Below are positions 1 through 11,793 of a stretch of DNA of 64,000 nt, piece by piece (positions within the stretch are counted from its first letter, which is position 1; every line of letters begins with the position of its first letter). The stretch spans positions 1-64,000 of the forward strand of contig JAPKZB010000092.1 of assembly GCA_026393985.1 (NCBI GenBank), in the 5' to 3' direction. Made by a program: the position numbers and the translations under genes. Under the pieces are notes generated by a model. The model was not told the origin of the DNA. It was given only the letters and a program-made list of their open reading frames with translations, and did no database searches. The DNA comes from Acidobacteriota bacterium (GTDB taxonomy: Bacteria > Acidobacteriota > Terriglobia > Bryobacterales > Bryobacteraceae).

Positions 1-744
1 CACCGCGCGGCCGTCGCCCGCGCCAATGGCGCCAAAAGCCGCGGACCCAAAACACCCACCGGCAAATACATCAGCTCACTCAATTCCATCGTCACCGGCG
101 AAAACCTCGGCAAACTCGAAGCCGACATGCCAACCTGCATGCAAACGCTCACCGTCGAAGAGAAAGCCGTCTATCGCCGCCTGCTCCAAATGAACACCCG
201 GCACATGCAGCCGCAGTCCGAGGCCGAACTCGAAGCCATCCGGCACATCGCCTACCATCAATTCGCTCTCAAACGACTCGAACGCATCCAGGAAACCCTG
301 CACCAGATCGGCAAGGACGAAATGCTCGAACGCTACCCCCGCATGAACGAAATCGAACGCGAGGTCAGCGCCTATAAAGCCAGCATCGCCGAGGACAAAC
401 TCGGCCGCGCCCTCAATCGAGACCGCCGGTCTCACGAAGCCTCCGTCATCCACTACCAGAAGGTCTTCCGCACCCTGCGCCGGGATATCCCGCTCGTGCC
501 GCCGGAACCGGTCAGCGTCGCCCGCGAAATGCAGCCCGACCAGTCCGAACTTCCCTCGACCATGATGGTCGACCAAGCCATCCAGCATGCCGCACGCGTC
601 CAGAGCGAACCCAGCTATCGGGCCCCCGAATGGGTCGACACACTACTGAATAACATAGAGTTAGTCGAAATCATCGCTCGCCGCGACAATCGCAAAATAA
701 TCGACGGCCGCCTCGAAATTCCGTGGCTGCCGCGGGCCGCCTGA
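1..744 (+). CDS. Conserved acidobacterial multicopy-family protein, 5' partial
   Basis: The reading frame is open from the first base, so the gene begins outside the window; 247 residues are visible. The visible N-terminal part holds the motif [15 protein letters not shown] followed by S-x-x-N, matching a family I recall as many near-identical hypothetical proteins in acidobacterial genomes, with the core R-A-x-x-N-R-x-N-A-x-x-S-x-G-P-x-T-x-x-G-K. The rest is charged and helical (E-, R- and K-rich, residues about 70-170), ending in a proline-poor tail. No membrane segment or catalytic motif is visible. The function is unknown. It is separated by 94 bp from purQ and is probably not part of that operon. 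An internal ATG at 127 would give a shorter product but would discard the conserved motif. Confidence 0.7.
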   Translation, partial: HRAAVARANGAKSRGPKTPTGKYISSLNSIVTGENLGKLEADMPTCMQTLTVEEKAVYRRLLQMNTRHMQPQSEAELEAIRHIAYHQFALKRLERIQETLHQIGKDEMLERYPRMNEIEREVSAYKASIAEDKLGRALNRDRRSHEASVIHYQKVFRTLRRDIPLVPPEPVSVAREMQPDQSELPSTMMVDQAIQHAARVQSEPSYRAPEWVDTLLNNIELVEIIARRDNRKIIDGRLEIPWLPRAA

Positions 745-823
745 CCCAGAATCACTCTCGCCGACCCGTATGCCGCATCCCCAAACAGCGGGCGATTTCG
801 CCATTCGCCCAGCCCCGTGCTGC

Positions 824-829
824 TACAAT
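824..829 (+). promoter_or_regulatory. Putative -10 box TACAAT of purQ
   Basis: TACAAT lies 9 nt before the purQ ATG at 839. A start point about 7 nt downstream of the box would give a transcript with almost no leader. No good -35 hexamer is seen at the usual spacing. No purine riboswitch fold is apparent in the 94-bp gap. Confidence 0.4.
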
Positions 830-838
830 GAAATTTCT

Positions 839-1510
839 ATGAAAGCTGGTGTGGTTGTCTTTCCTGGAAGCAATTGCGATCACGACGCCTACTATGCCGT
901 GACGCAAAACGCCGGTGCGCAGGCCTCTTATCTCTGGCATCAGGAATCCGTGATTCCCAACGATATCGATGCCGTCATTCTTCCGGGCGGCTTCAGCTAC
1001 GGGGACTATCTCCGCTGCGGCGCCATCGCCAAGTTCTCGCCGATCATCGGCGCCGTCAAGAAGTTCGCCGCCGCCGGCGGCATCGTCATGGGCTTCTGCA
1101 ACGGCTTCCAGATCCTCACCGAATGCGGCCTCCTGCCGGGCGCGCTAATCCGGAACACCGGACTAAAATTCCGCTGCCATCCGGTCGACCTCCGCGTCGA
1201 ATCCACCAATACCCCGTTTACCGCTCTGGCGGAGAAGGGCCAGATTCTGACCATCCCCATTGCCCACGGCGAAGGTTGCTACACCGCCGACGCGCACGTC
1301 CTCGACCAGCTCGAAGCCGAGGACCGCGTTGTTTTCCGCTATGTGCAGAACCCCAACGGCTCCCAGCGCGACATCGCCGGCATCTGTAGCGCCGGCCGCA
1401 ATGTGCTGGGCATGATGCCGCACCCGGAACGCGCCGCCGACCCTCTGCTGGGTTCCACCGATGGCCTCGTCGTGTTCAGCTCCCTCCTGTCCGCCCTCGC
1501 AGTCAAATAA
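839..1510 (+). CDS. purQ: Phosphoribosylformylglycinamidine synthase, glutaminase subunit PurQ
   Basis: PurQ releases ammonia from glutamine for the FGAR to FGAM step of de novo purine synthesis, working in a complex with PurL. The 223-residue product begins [14 protein letters not shown], the usual N-terminus of the class I amidotransferase PurQ. The nucleophile is Cys87 in GFCNGFQIL, and the His/Glu of the triad lie in MMPHPERA near the C-terminus. A longer frame from 770 adds 23 residues unlike the family, so ATG 839 is preferred. purL starts 3 bp after its stop. PurS, the third subunit required by small PurL, is not encoded here. Confidence 0.96.
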   Translation: MKAGVVVFPGSNCDHDAYYAVTQNAGAQASYLWHQESVIPNDIDAVILPGGFSYGDYLRCGAIAKFSPIIGAVKKFAAAGGIVMGFCNGFQILTECGLLPGALIRNTGLKFRCHPVDLRVESTNTPFTALAEKGQILTIPIAHGEGCYTADAHVLDQLEAEDRVVFRYVQNPNGSQRDIAGICSAGRNVLGMMPHPERAADPLLGSTDGLVVFSSLLSALAVK

Positions 1511-1513
1511 TCA

Positions 1514-3707
<2,194 letters not shown>

Positions 3708-3715
<8 letters not shown>

Positions 3716-5138
3716 GACCCCTTTCGATGACGACAAGCTCCACGAAGAGTGCGGCGTATTTGCGATATACGGCCATGAAGAGGCGGCCAATCTAGCCTAT
3801 TTGGGTTTGTACGCCCTGCAGCATCGGGGCCAGGAGTCGGCCGGCATCGCTTCGAGCGACGGCCGCCAGCTCATTTGCCACAAGGCGATGGGCCACGTGG
3901 CGGACATTTTTACCCCGGAGCGGTTGGCGGCCCTGCCCGGCCACATGGCGATCGGCCACACCCGGTATTCCACCACGGGCGATTCGAAGATGCTGAACGC
4001 GCAGCCCTTCAGCGTGGCCTGCAACAAGGGGCTGATTGCGGTGGCCCACAACGGCAACATCACCAACGCAGCCGATCTGCGGCGGGAGTTGGAGGCCGAC
4101 GGGTCGATCTTCCAGGCGTCGAGCGACACCGAAGTGATCCTCCATCTGGTGGCCAAATCGCGGGAGCGCACTCTGGCCGGCGCGCTGCGCGAGGCGCTGC
4201 TGCAGTTGGAAGGCGCCTTTTCGCTGGTCTTCCTGGCCAAGGATCGCATCATCGTCGCCCGCGACCCGCACGGCTTCCGGCCGTTGGCGATGGGAAAGAT
4301 GGAGATCTCGCATCACAAGATCGGCTATGTCTTCGCCTCGGAGACCTGCGCCTTCGATCTGGTCAACGCCGTGTATCAGACCGATGTGGAGCCGGGGGAA
4401 ATGGTGATTGTGGGTCCTGAAGGGGTCACCCGCGAACAGTGGGCGCCGCGCCGGAACAAGGCCCACTGCGTGTTTGAGCATGTCTACTTCGCCCGCCCGG
4501 ATTCGCTCGTCTTCGGCCGCCCGGTGCAGAAGTCGCGGGAACGCATGGGCAGGCTGCTGGCGATTGAGCATCCGGCCGAAGCCGACATCGTCGTGGCGGT
4601 GCCGGATTCGGGCGTGGCGGCCGCGCTGGGCTTTGCCAGCCAGTCCGGGATTCCCTACGGCCAGGGCTTGATCCGCAACCACTACGTCGGCCGCACCTTT
4701 ATCGAGCCGTCGCAGGCGATCAGGGATTTCGGGGTGAAGCTGAAGCTCAATCCGGTCCGTCATCTGCTCGAGGGCAAGCGCGTGGTCCTCGTCGACGATT
4801 CCATCGTGCGCGGTACGACGTCACGCAAAATTGTCCGCATGGTGCGGCAGGCCGGGGCGCGGGAGGTGCATCTCCGCATCTCGTGTCCGCCGACCATCAG
4901 CCCCTGCTTCTACGGTGTCGATACGCCGAACAAGCAGCAGTTGATTGCCGCCAACTCCACGAACGAAGAGATCCGCAAGTTTGTCGAAGCGGACTCGCTC
5001 GGCTATCTCTCCATCGGCAAGCTCACCGAAGCGGTGGAAGATCACCAGCGCGACTTCTGCTATGCCTGCTACAGCGGGCAGTACCCGACGCTGATCAACC
5101 TCGGCGAGATGTCGCAAGACAATCCACCGCTCGGGTAG
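3708..5138 (+). CDS. purF: Amidophosphoribosyltransferase PurF
   Basis: PurF catalyses the committed step of purine synthesis, PRPP plus glutamine to phosphoribosylamine. With the ATG at 3708 the product is 476 residues; a longer frame from 3585 only reads through pur[23 protein letters not shown] carries a short propeptide before Cys15, the N-terminal nucleophile after processing, as in the Bacillus-type enzyme. The PRPP loop is [14 protein letters not shown]. Cysteines in [12 protein letters not shown] and [10 protein letters not shown] fit the ligands of the [4Fe-4S] cluster of this subtype, so the enzyme is probably oxygen-sensitive. Codon use shifts from C-rich to G-rich third positions at the purL/purF boundary. 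Confidence 0.96.
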
Positions 5139-5143
5139 CACGC

Positions 5144-6313
5144 ATGCAGGCCACTGTTTCGTCCTCCGCTCTTGCTGTCGCGCCCTCCCGGATCCGGGAG
5201 CTGGCCGAGATTGCGATAACAATGGAGGGGGTGCAGAAGCTCTACTTCGGCGAGTCGAACCTGCCGACCCCCCAGTTTCTCAAACAGGCCGCGGCCGATG
5301 CCATGGCTGCCGGCTTTACCACCTACACCTCCAACGCCGGGCTGCTCTCGACGAGGGAGGCGCTGGCCGCCTACTACCACCGCCATCATGGCGTGACGCT
5401 CGATCCCTCCCGCGAAATCATCGTCACCAGCTCCGGCGTGCAGGCGTTGAATCTCTCGATCGGTTGCCTGCTCGACCCGGGCGACGAAGCGCTGATTCTC
5501 ACCCCGGCATGGCCAAACGCCAGCGCGATGGTGGCGATGAACCAGGCGCGGGTCATTGAAATGGCGCAGCCGCTGGCCGGAGATCGCTATGAGATCGACT
5601 TCGCGGCGCTTGAAGCGGCGGTCGGGCAGCGGACGCGGTTTCTGATGTACACTTCCCCGTCGAACCCTCTGGGCTGGGTGGCGAAGCGAGAGGACCAGGA
5701 GCGGCTGCTCGAGTTCACGCGTAAGCATGGGCTGTGGCTGCTGGCCGATGAGGTCTACGAGCGGCTGACCTATGGCCCGGCCAACCCGGAGCCTTCGATT
5801 CTCCGCCTGGCCACGCGCGAGGACGCCGTGCTGGTGGCTCAGTCGTTCTCGAAGTCCTACTGCATGACGGGCTGGCGCCTCGGCTGGCTGGTAGGCCGGG
5901 CTGACCTGATCGCCAAGGCGACGCAGCGGAATGAGTTTATCGTTTCCTGCGCGCCGGGATTCGTGCAGAAAGCGGGCGAAGTGGCGCTGCGCGACGGCGA
6001 GCCGTTTATCGCCGAGCTGCTGGCCATGCTGCGGGCCAACCGGGACTACTGTGTGCGGGAGTTGCGCTCGATGCCGGGCGTGACGGTGCCGGAGCCGGAC
6101 GGCGCCTTCTACCTGTTCCCGCGGATTGCCGGATTGACGGACTCGTTTGCCTTTGCCAAGCGTCTCTTGCTTGAAACCAAAGTCGGCCTGGCGCCAGGGG
6201 TGGCGTTTGGCAACGGCGGAGAGGGATCGGTGCGGCTCTGCTACGCGGTGGAGCTTCCAATTCTTGAGACGGCACTGGCGGCGCTGCGCGGGTTCCTCGC
6301 GGCGGCGGGATAG
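5144..6313 (+). CDS. Pyridoxal-phosphate aminotransferase, class I/II (AspC/AlaT-like)
   Basis: The 389-residue product is a fold-type I PLP aminotransferase acting in the cytoplasm. SFSKSYCMTGWRLGW contains the Schiff-base Lys237; SPSNPLGWV and LADEVYERL are the Asn and Asp/Tyr cofactor-contact motifs, and the C-terminal VRLCYAV holds the Arg that binds the substrate carboxylate. The ATG at 5144 lies 5 bp after purF; a longer frame from 4883 only shadows purF. Family members use aspartate, alanine, aromatic amino acids or prephenate, and the sequence alone does not settle which. Its place behind purF suggests co-transcription, but a metabolic link to purines is inference only. Confidence 0.88.
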   Translation: MQATVSSSALAVAPSRIRELAEIAITMEGVQKLYFGESNLPTPQFLKQAAADAMAAGFTTYTSNAGLLSTREALAAYYHRHHGVTLDPSREIIVTSSGVQALNLSIGCLLDPGDEALILTPAWPNASAMVAMNQARVIEMAQPLAGDRYEIDFAALEAAVGQRTRFLMYTSPSNPLGWVAKREDQERLLEFTRKHGLWLLADEVYERLTYGPANPEPSILRLATREDAVLVAQSFSKSYCMTGWRLGWLVGRADLIAKATQRNEFIVSCAPGFVQKAGEVALRDGEPFIAELLAMLRANRDYCVRELRSMPGVTVPEPDGAFYLFPRIAGLTDSFAFAKRLLLETKVGLAPGVAFGNGGEGSVRLCYAVELPILETALAALRGFLAAAG

Positions 6314-6318
6314 GACGC

Positions 6319-9300
6319 ATGGCGGGACGAACGATTGCAGAAAAGCTGGCACCCTTTTTTGACCGGGACTCGCGGAACCGGGGCTGGGAGTACGTGCGTG
6401 CTAACCGGATCGCGATCCGGCAGGGGAGCAAGCACGCCATCAAGGGAGTAGCGCGGGGGACGCAGGAGTACCGCTTCACGATCCGCCTCGATGGGGCGGA
6501 CGTTCACATCTACTGCGGGTGCGAGGCTTTCCGGAAGCACGGACCGTGCAAGCACCTGTGGGCGGCGGCGATTGAGGCCGAGCGGCTCGGCTACCTTTCC
6601 GAGATTCGCTGGACGAGCCTCGAACTGAACCTCGAAGAGGACGACGATCCAGACGCGATTCCCGGCGAAGCGGTGCTGCCAAACTGGCGCCTCTACCTGC
6701 GGGAGATCGACGCCAAGGGCCCTGTTTCGCACATGCAGCGCCCCGCCGAACGACCCGCCGAGGAGCAGATCCTCTACTTTCTCGATCCGCTGGACACGCT
6801 GCGCAACACCCGGGCAATCTCTCTACAGGTGCTCGCCCGCACGCCGAACAAAAAATCCGGCGGATGGAACCGGACCTACCCGCTCCGGCTATCGCAGGAC
6901 CAGTTGCAGGCGATGCCCCCCTGCGACGACCGCGAGATTCTGTTGAGCTTGGCGGGATCCCGCGGCGTGGTGGCCACCTATTCGACCTATGTCCCCGACG
7001 AGATCCACAACGCCTACGAACTGACCGCGGCGCTGGGCCAGCGGCTCCTGCCGGTAATCTGCGGCACGGGGCGCTGCTTTCTCAAGAGCCCGACTTCGGA
7101 GGACCGGTCGCTCGCGCAACCGCTCGATTGGGATCCGGAGCCATTCTCCTTCCGGCTGCTGTGGCAGCAGGGCGGCGATGGGGGCTGGCAGGTCTCCTCC
7201 GAGTTCTACCGGGAAGACGAGATGCTGGCGCTCGATGCATCGACGCTGATCCTCGCCGGTGCCTATTTGCTGCGGAAGTACACCATCGGACCGCTGCGCG
7301 CCGCCACGGCGGTGCCTTGGATTCAGTTCTTCCGGGCGCAGGGGCAGGTTGCGATCGGCGCGGCCGAGACCGATGAGTTTGTGCGGGAGGCCATGAAGCG
7401 GCTGCCCGAGGATGTGCTGCACCTGCCGCTCGCGCTGCGCTACGAACGCTTGGCCGGACAGCCGCATCCCAGCCTGAAACTGCGGCAGGCGCAGCGGCGG
7501 ATGGACCAGGATCCGTTCACGGGCCGTCCGGAGTTCGTGTACGCCGAGGGGGTGGCGGCCTACGCCGAAACGCAGTCGGCGACTTTGTTTTATCCCGCTG
7601 AACGGAAGCTGATTGAGCGGGATTTAGAGGCCGAACAGGCCGCGCTCCAACTGCTGGCCGAGTCGGGGTTCCGCCCGATGCAGTATGTGGGCGTCGAGGG
7701 GCAGAGTTGGGATATCGCGCCCGGCAAGCTGTTGGCCGGCTTGCGGAGGCTCTTCCAGGCGGGCTGGTACATCGAACTGCAGGGCCTGCCGATGCGGTCG
7801 GCGACCAAGATGAACGCGACGGTGAGCACTGGCATCGACTGGTTTGAGCTGACCGGCGACGTCCACTTCGACGATCTGTCCGTGCCGCTCCCGCAGCTGC
7901 TCAAGGCGATGCAGCAGGGAGATTCGATGTTCAAGCTCGAGGATGGCAGCATCGCCATCCTGGACGAAGGACAGTTGGGCCGGCTAAAGTCGCTGCTGCA
8001 ACTGGCCGAGATGGAGAAGGGGCACGTCCGTTTCCGGCGCAACCAGGTGGCGCTGCTCGATGCGCTGCTGGCGTCGCAGCCCGAAATCGAGGCCGATGCG
8101 ATGCTCGAGCGCGCCCGCAAGGAGCTACAAAACTTCAAGGGCATCGCGATGGCGGAGCAGCCGGCGGGATTTGCCGGGGAGCTGCGTGGCTATCAGCGGG
8201 AGGGGCTCGGCTGGCTGCAGTTTCTCAACCGGTTCCAGTTCGGCGGCTGTCTGGCGGACGACATGGGCGTCGGCAAGACGGCGCAGGTGCTGGCGTTGCT
8301 CGAAATGCGGCGGGCGGCGCGCGCGGCCGGCGAGGCGATCGGTCCGTCGCTTGTGGTGGCGCCGCGGTCGCTGATCTTCAACTGGCAGCGGGAAGCGGCA
8401 CGGTTTACGCCGCAGTTGCGGACGCTCGACTTTACGGGACTAGGCCGGTCGCTCGAGGAGATTCAGGACTACGACGTGATCCTGACCACGTACGGAACCC
8501 TCCGGCGGGATATTGTCGCCCTGCAGAATCATCAGTTCGACTACGTGATTCTCGATGAAGCCCAGGCGATCAAGAACTTCGGGTCGGCGTCGTCGAAGGC
8601 GGCGCGGCTGTTAAAAGCCAATCACCGGCTGACGATGACGGGTACGCCGGTGGAGAACCATCTGGGTGAGTTGTGGAGCCTGTTTGAGTTTTTGAATCCG
8701 GGGATGCTGGGCAAGGCTTCGGTGCTGCGGCTTTCCGGGGCCGGGTCGCGGACCGTGGCGCCGGAGACGCGGGAGCTGCTCGCGGCCGGCTTGCGGCCGT
8801 TTCTGCTGCGGCGGACCAAGGAGCAGGTGGCCAAGGAGCTGCCGGCCAAGGTCGAGCAGACGCTGTTCTGCGAACTGGAGGCGGACGAGCGGAAGCTGTA
8901 CAACGAACTGCGGGACCACTACCGGGCCTCTCTGCTGGCCGGCACTTCGCGCACCTGGAACAAGCGGAAGATGCAGGTGCTCGAAGCGCTGCTGCGGCTG
9001 CGGCAGGCGGCGTGTCACCCGGGCCTCGTGGACAAAAAGCGGGCGACCGGGTCGAGCACGAAGCTGGACACGCTGCTCAGCCAGTTGGAGGAGGTGCTGC
9101 AGGAGGGGCATAAAGCGCTCATCTTTTCGCAGTTCACCTCGCTGCTGGCGCTGGTGCGGGCGCAGCTCGACGCGCAGGGCGCAACCTACGAGTACCTGGA
9201 TGGAAAGACCAGGGACCGGCAGGCGCCCGTCGAACGCTTCCAGAACGATCCCGACTGTAAGCTGTTCCTGATCAGCTTGAAGGCCGGCGGCGTGGGTTTG

Positions 9301-9561
9301 AATCTGACGGCGGCGGACTACGTGTTTCTGCTCGATCCATGGTGGAACCCGGCCGTCGAGGCGCAGGCAATTGACCGGACGCACCGGATCGGGCAGGGTA
9401 AGCCCGTGTTTGCCTACCGTCTGATCGCCAAGGACACGGTCGAAGAGCGGGTGCTCGAGCTGCAGAGCAGCAAGCGCGAGCTGGCGACGGCAATCCTCAA
9501 CGAGGACAATGCGCTCGTCTCCAACCTGAAGCCGGAAGACCTGGAGCTCCTGCTCTCTTAA
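6319..9561 (+). CDS. SNF2-family DNA-dependent ATPase/helicase with N-terminal SWIM zinc finger
   Basis: A 1080-residue Swi2/Snf2 ATPase that probably remodels protein-DNA complexes. The N-terminus has a SWIM finger, C66-x-C68...C77-x-H79 (CGCEAFRKHGPCKH). A long variable region follows, then the SNF2 core: QREGLGWL (Q-like motif), DDMGVGKTAQ (Walker A, about residue 648), LDEAQAIKN (motif II), MTGTPVENHLGELWSLFEFL (motif III region). The helicase C lobe has LISLKAGGVGLNLTAADYV and DRTHRIGQGKPV. It begins 5 bp after the aminotransferase and ends the purine gene run, facing the convergent CNNM gene 6 bp away. Bacterial homologues are known, but their substrates are mostly undefined. Confidence 0.93.
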   Translation: MAGRTIAEKLAPFFDRDSRNRGWEYVRANRIAIRQGSKHAIKGVARGTQEYRFTIRLDGADVHIYCGCEAFRKHGPCKHLWAAAIEAERLGYLSEIRWTSLELNLEEDDDPDAIPGEAVLPNWRLYLREIDAKGPVSHMQRPAERPAEEQILYFLDPLDTLRNTRAISLQVLARTPNKKSGGWNRTYPLRLSQDQLQAMPPCDDREILLSLAGSRGVVATYSTYVPDEIHNAYELTAALGQRLLPVICGTGRCFLKSPTSEDRSLAQPLDWDPEPFSFRLLWQQGGDGGWQVSSEFYREDEMLALDASTLILAGAYLLRKYTIGPLRAATAVPWIQFFRAQGQVAIGAAETDEFVREAMKRLPEDVLHLPLALRYERLAGQPHPSLKLRQAQRRMDQDPFTGRPEFVYAEGVAAYAETQSATLFYPAERKLIERDLEAEQAALQLLAESGFRPMQYVGVEGQSWDIAPGKLLAGLRRLFQAGWYIELQGLPMRSATKMNATVSTGIDWFELTGDVHFDDLSVPLPQLLKAMQQGDSMFKLEDGSIAILDEGQLGRLKSLLQLAEMEKGHVRFRRNQVALLDALLASQPEIEADAMLERARKELQNFKGIAMAEQPAGFAGELRGYQREGLGWLQFLNRFQFGGCLADDMGVGKTAQVLALLEMRRAARAAGEAIGPSLVVAPRSLIFNWQREAARFTPQLRTLDFTGLGRSLEEIQDYDVILTTYGTLRRDIVALQNHQFDYVILDEAQAIKNFGSASSKAARLLKANHRLTMTGTPVENHLGELWSLFEFLNPGMLGKASVLRLSGAGSRTVAPETRELLAAGLRPFLLRRTKEQVAKELPAKVEQTLFCELEADERKLYNELRDHYRASLLAGTSRTWNKRKMQVLEALLRLRQAACHPGLVDKKRATGSSTKLDTLLSQLEEVLQEGHKALIFSQFTSLLALVRAQLDAQGATYEYLDGKTRDRQAPVERFQNDPDCKLFLISLKAGGVGLNLTAADYVFLLDPWWNPAVEAQAIDRTHRIGQGKPVFAYRLIAKDTVEERVLELQSSKRELATAILNEDNALVSNLKPEDLELLLS

Positions 9562-9567
9562 AGAGCC

Positions 9568-10872
9568 CTATCGCGACTCTTCGAGGCGGTTGATGGCGAC
9601 GCGGTCCACCCGGTTGCCCTCCATGGCGGTCACCTCGAACCGCCAGCCGTCAATCGTAAAGGAATCCCCGACTGCCGGAATGCGGTGGAGATGGGCCAGC
9701 ACCAGGCCGCCGAGCGTGCTGAACCCATCCTCGTGGCCGGGGACCTCGCGCCAGGCGAGGGCTTCTTTGACATCGGAAATGGGCATGGCGCCGTCGACCT
9801 GCCAGGAGCCTTCGGCTACCCGGGTAATGCGGGAGCGCACGCCCTCTCCCGGGCCGCGCAGGTCCCCGACCACGGCCTGCATCAGGTCCGTCAAGGTCAC
9901 CATGCCGTCCACGCCGCCGTGCTCGTCGACCACCAGCGCCATCTGCTGGCCGGTCTGCTGGAGCTGCTCGAGCACGTCCAGAGCCGGCGTCGTCTCCGGC
10001 ACCAGCAGCGGAGGGGTCGCCAGGCTCCGCAGGTCGAACGGCTCGCCGGAGTCCAGCGCCAGGAACAGCTCGCGGACATGAACGATGCCGACGACCCCGT
10101 CAAGGTCGCCATCAACGACGGGGAAGCGCGAATGGGGCGATTGGCGCATGGTGTCCCGGTTCTCCGGCCAGGAGGCCGTCAGGTCGAGACAGACCACCTT
10201 GCCGCGCGGCTGCATCAGGTCCACCACGCGGCGGTCGCCCAGCCGGAAGACCCCTTCGACCATTTCCTGTTCAGCCTCTTCAAAGGTGCCGTGTTCGGTG
10301 CCCTGGGCGATCAAGACTTTGATTTCCTCTTCGGTGACCGGGGCATCGTCGTTGGGGCGGATGGGGAGCAGTTTCATGACGAGGCGCGTCGAGAGCGTAA
10401 GCAGGCCGACGGCCGGCGCGCCGATCCGCGCGAGCCAGAGCATGGGTGGCGCCAGAGCCGAGGCGATGCCTTCGGCGTTACTCAGCGCCAGATTTTTGGG
10501 CACCAGTTCGCCGAGGATCAGCGAGAGATAGGAGATCACGAGGACGACCACCGTGATGGCGATCGAATCGCTGTAGGCCGCCACCGCCGGAAACTCGCGC
10601 AGTTGGGCCGAGAGCTTTTCGGCCAGGGTCGCGCCGCCGAAGGCGCCGGCCAGGGTGCCGATCATGGTGATGCCCACCTGCACGGTCGATAGAAAATCGT
10701 GCGGGTTAGCGGCCAGGCCGAGGGCGACCGAGGCGCCTTTGCTGCCCTGTTCGGCCCGCTGCCGCAGCCGCGCCTTGCGGGAGGAGACGACAGCCATCTC
10801 CGCCATCGAGAAGATGCCGTTGGCCACCACGAGCAGCAGGATGAGCGAGACTTCGAGGCCAATGTTCCCCAT
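9568..10872 (-). CDS. CNNM/CorC-HlyC family membrane protein with CBS domains
   Basis: The 434-residue product follows the order of the CNNM/DUF21 family linked to Mg2+/Co2+ efflux and annotated in many genomes as hemolysin-like. An N-terminal hydrophobic stretch (GLEVSLILLLVVANGIFSMAEMAVVSSRKARL) opens a DUF21 domain with three to four membrane segments to about residue 175. A CBS pair follows (residues about 210-335, with the QPRGKVVCLD and VVDEHGGVDGMVTLTDLMQAVVGD motifs), then the C-terminal CorC/HlyC domain with the usual DGFSTLGGLVLAHLHRIPAVGD. It is the last gene of the rpoN-hpf-rapZ run, 10 bp after rapZ. The transported ion is inferred from the family. Confidence 0.9.
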   Translation of the reverse strand: MGNIGLEVSLILLLVVANGIFSMAEMAVVSSRKARLRQRAEQGSKGASVALGLAANPHDFLSTVQVGITMIGTLAGAFGGATLAEKLSAQLREFPAVAAYSDSIAITVVVLVISYLSLILGELVPKNLALSNAEGIASALAPPMLWLARIGAPAVGLLTLSTRLVMKLLPIRPNDDAPVTEEEIKVLIAQGTEHGTFEEAEQEMVEGVFRLGDRRVVDLMQPRGKVVCLDLTASWPENRDTMRQSPHSRFPVVDGDLDGVVGIVHVRELFLALDSGEPFDLRSLATPPLLVPETTPALDVLEQLQQTGQQMALVVDEHGGVDGMVTLTDLMQAVVGDLRGPGEGVRSRITRVAEGSWQVDGAMPISDVKEALAWREVPGHEDGFSTLGGLVLAHLHRIPAVGDSFTIDGWRFEVTAMEGNRVDRVAINRLEESR

Positions 10873-10882
10873 GGGCCCTATC

Positions 10883-11767
10883 TTACTTCTGAATGTCCCG
10901 ATGCAGCCCCTTGACGCGATAGCCCATCTTTCCCAACCGCTTCCGGATCTCTTCGGCCATCATCACGCTGCGGTGATGCCCGCCGGTACATCCGAACGAG
11001 ATGGTGAGGTAGCTTTTGCCCTCCTCGATGTAGTGCGGCAGCAGGTACTGCAGTAGATCCGAGATCCGCTCCATGAATTCGTTGGTCTGCGGGAAGCTAC
11101 GGATGTACTTGGCGACGTTCGGGTTCTTGCCGGTCAGATCCTTATACTGCGGTATGTAGTTGGGGTTGGGCAGAAAGCGGACGTCAAAGACGAGATCAGA
11201 GTCCGGCGGAATCCCATGGCGGTAGCCGAAGCTGGTGACGTAGATCAGGATCTGCGACTCGTCCCGTCCGGCGCCGAACTTCTCGCCGACCACTTCGCGC
11301 AGCTCGTGAACGTTGAACTTCGAGGTATTGAGGACGATGTCGGCCAGCGCGCGGATGGGTTCGAGCAGCTTCCGCTCCTCCTGCACGCTAACCGCCACGC
11401 TGCGGTCGCCGCCCAACGGATGGGGGCGGCGGGTTTCGCTGAAGCGGCGGACGAGCGAGGCGTCGTCGGCTTCCAGATAGAGCAGCCGGGTGGGCAGCGA
11501 CTTCCGGATCTGCTCATAGATGGCGGGGAAGCGCCGGAGCGCGTCCCCTTCCCGCACATCGACTACCAGCGCCGCCGAGGCGATCTGCGGACTGCTGCCG
11601 GTTAACTCCGCGAACTTCGGAATCAGCGCCAGTGGCAGGTTATCCACCGAGTAGTAGCCCAAGTCCTCGAGGGCCTTGAGCACGGTGCCTTTTCCCGAGC
11701 CGCTCATGCCGGTGATGATGACGAGTTCGGAACGGCCAGCCTGCTTTAAGGGTGTCTTTTTTGCCAC
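10883..11767 (-). CDS. rapZ: RNase adapter protein / nucleotide-binding protein RapZ
   Basis: A 294-residue member of the RapZ (YvcJ) family, P-loop nucleotide-binding proteins that in Escherichia coli guide RNase E to the GlmZ small RNA. Outside enterobacteria their role is less clear. Walker A is GMSGSGKGT (residues 20-28), with G-T where S-T is common. The C-terminal signature SFGCTGGHHRSVMMAEEI is intact. It starts with GTG, 26 bp after hpf. The rpoN-hpf-rapZ order is the conserved rpoN neighbourhood, but the phosphotransferase genes ptsN and npr, frequent between hpf and rapZ, are missing. Confidence 0.93.
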   Translation of the reverse strand: MAKKTPLKQAGRSELVIITGMSGSGKGTVLKALEDLGYYSVDNLPLALIPKFAELTGSSPQIASAALVVDVREGDALRRFPAIYEQIRKSLPTRLLYLEADDASLVRRFSETRRPHPLGGDRSVAVSVQEERKLLEPIRALADIVLNTSKFNVHELREVVGEKFGAGRDESQILIYVTSFGYRHGIPPDSDLVFDVRFLPNPNYIPQYKDLTGKNPNVAKYIRSFPQTNEFMERISDLLQYLLPHYIEEGKSYLTISFGCTGGHHRSVMMAEEIRKRLGKMGYRVKGLHRDIQK

Positions 11768-11793
11768 GGGAGCCCGTATTTTCGGCCGGAACG

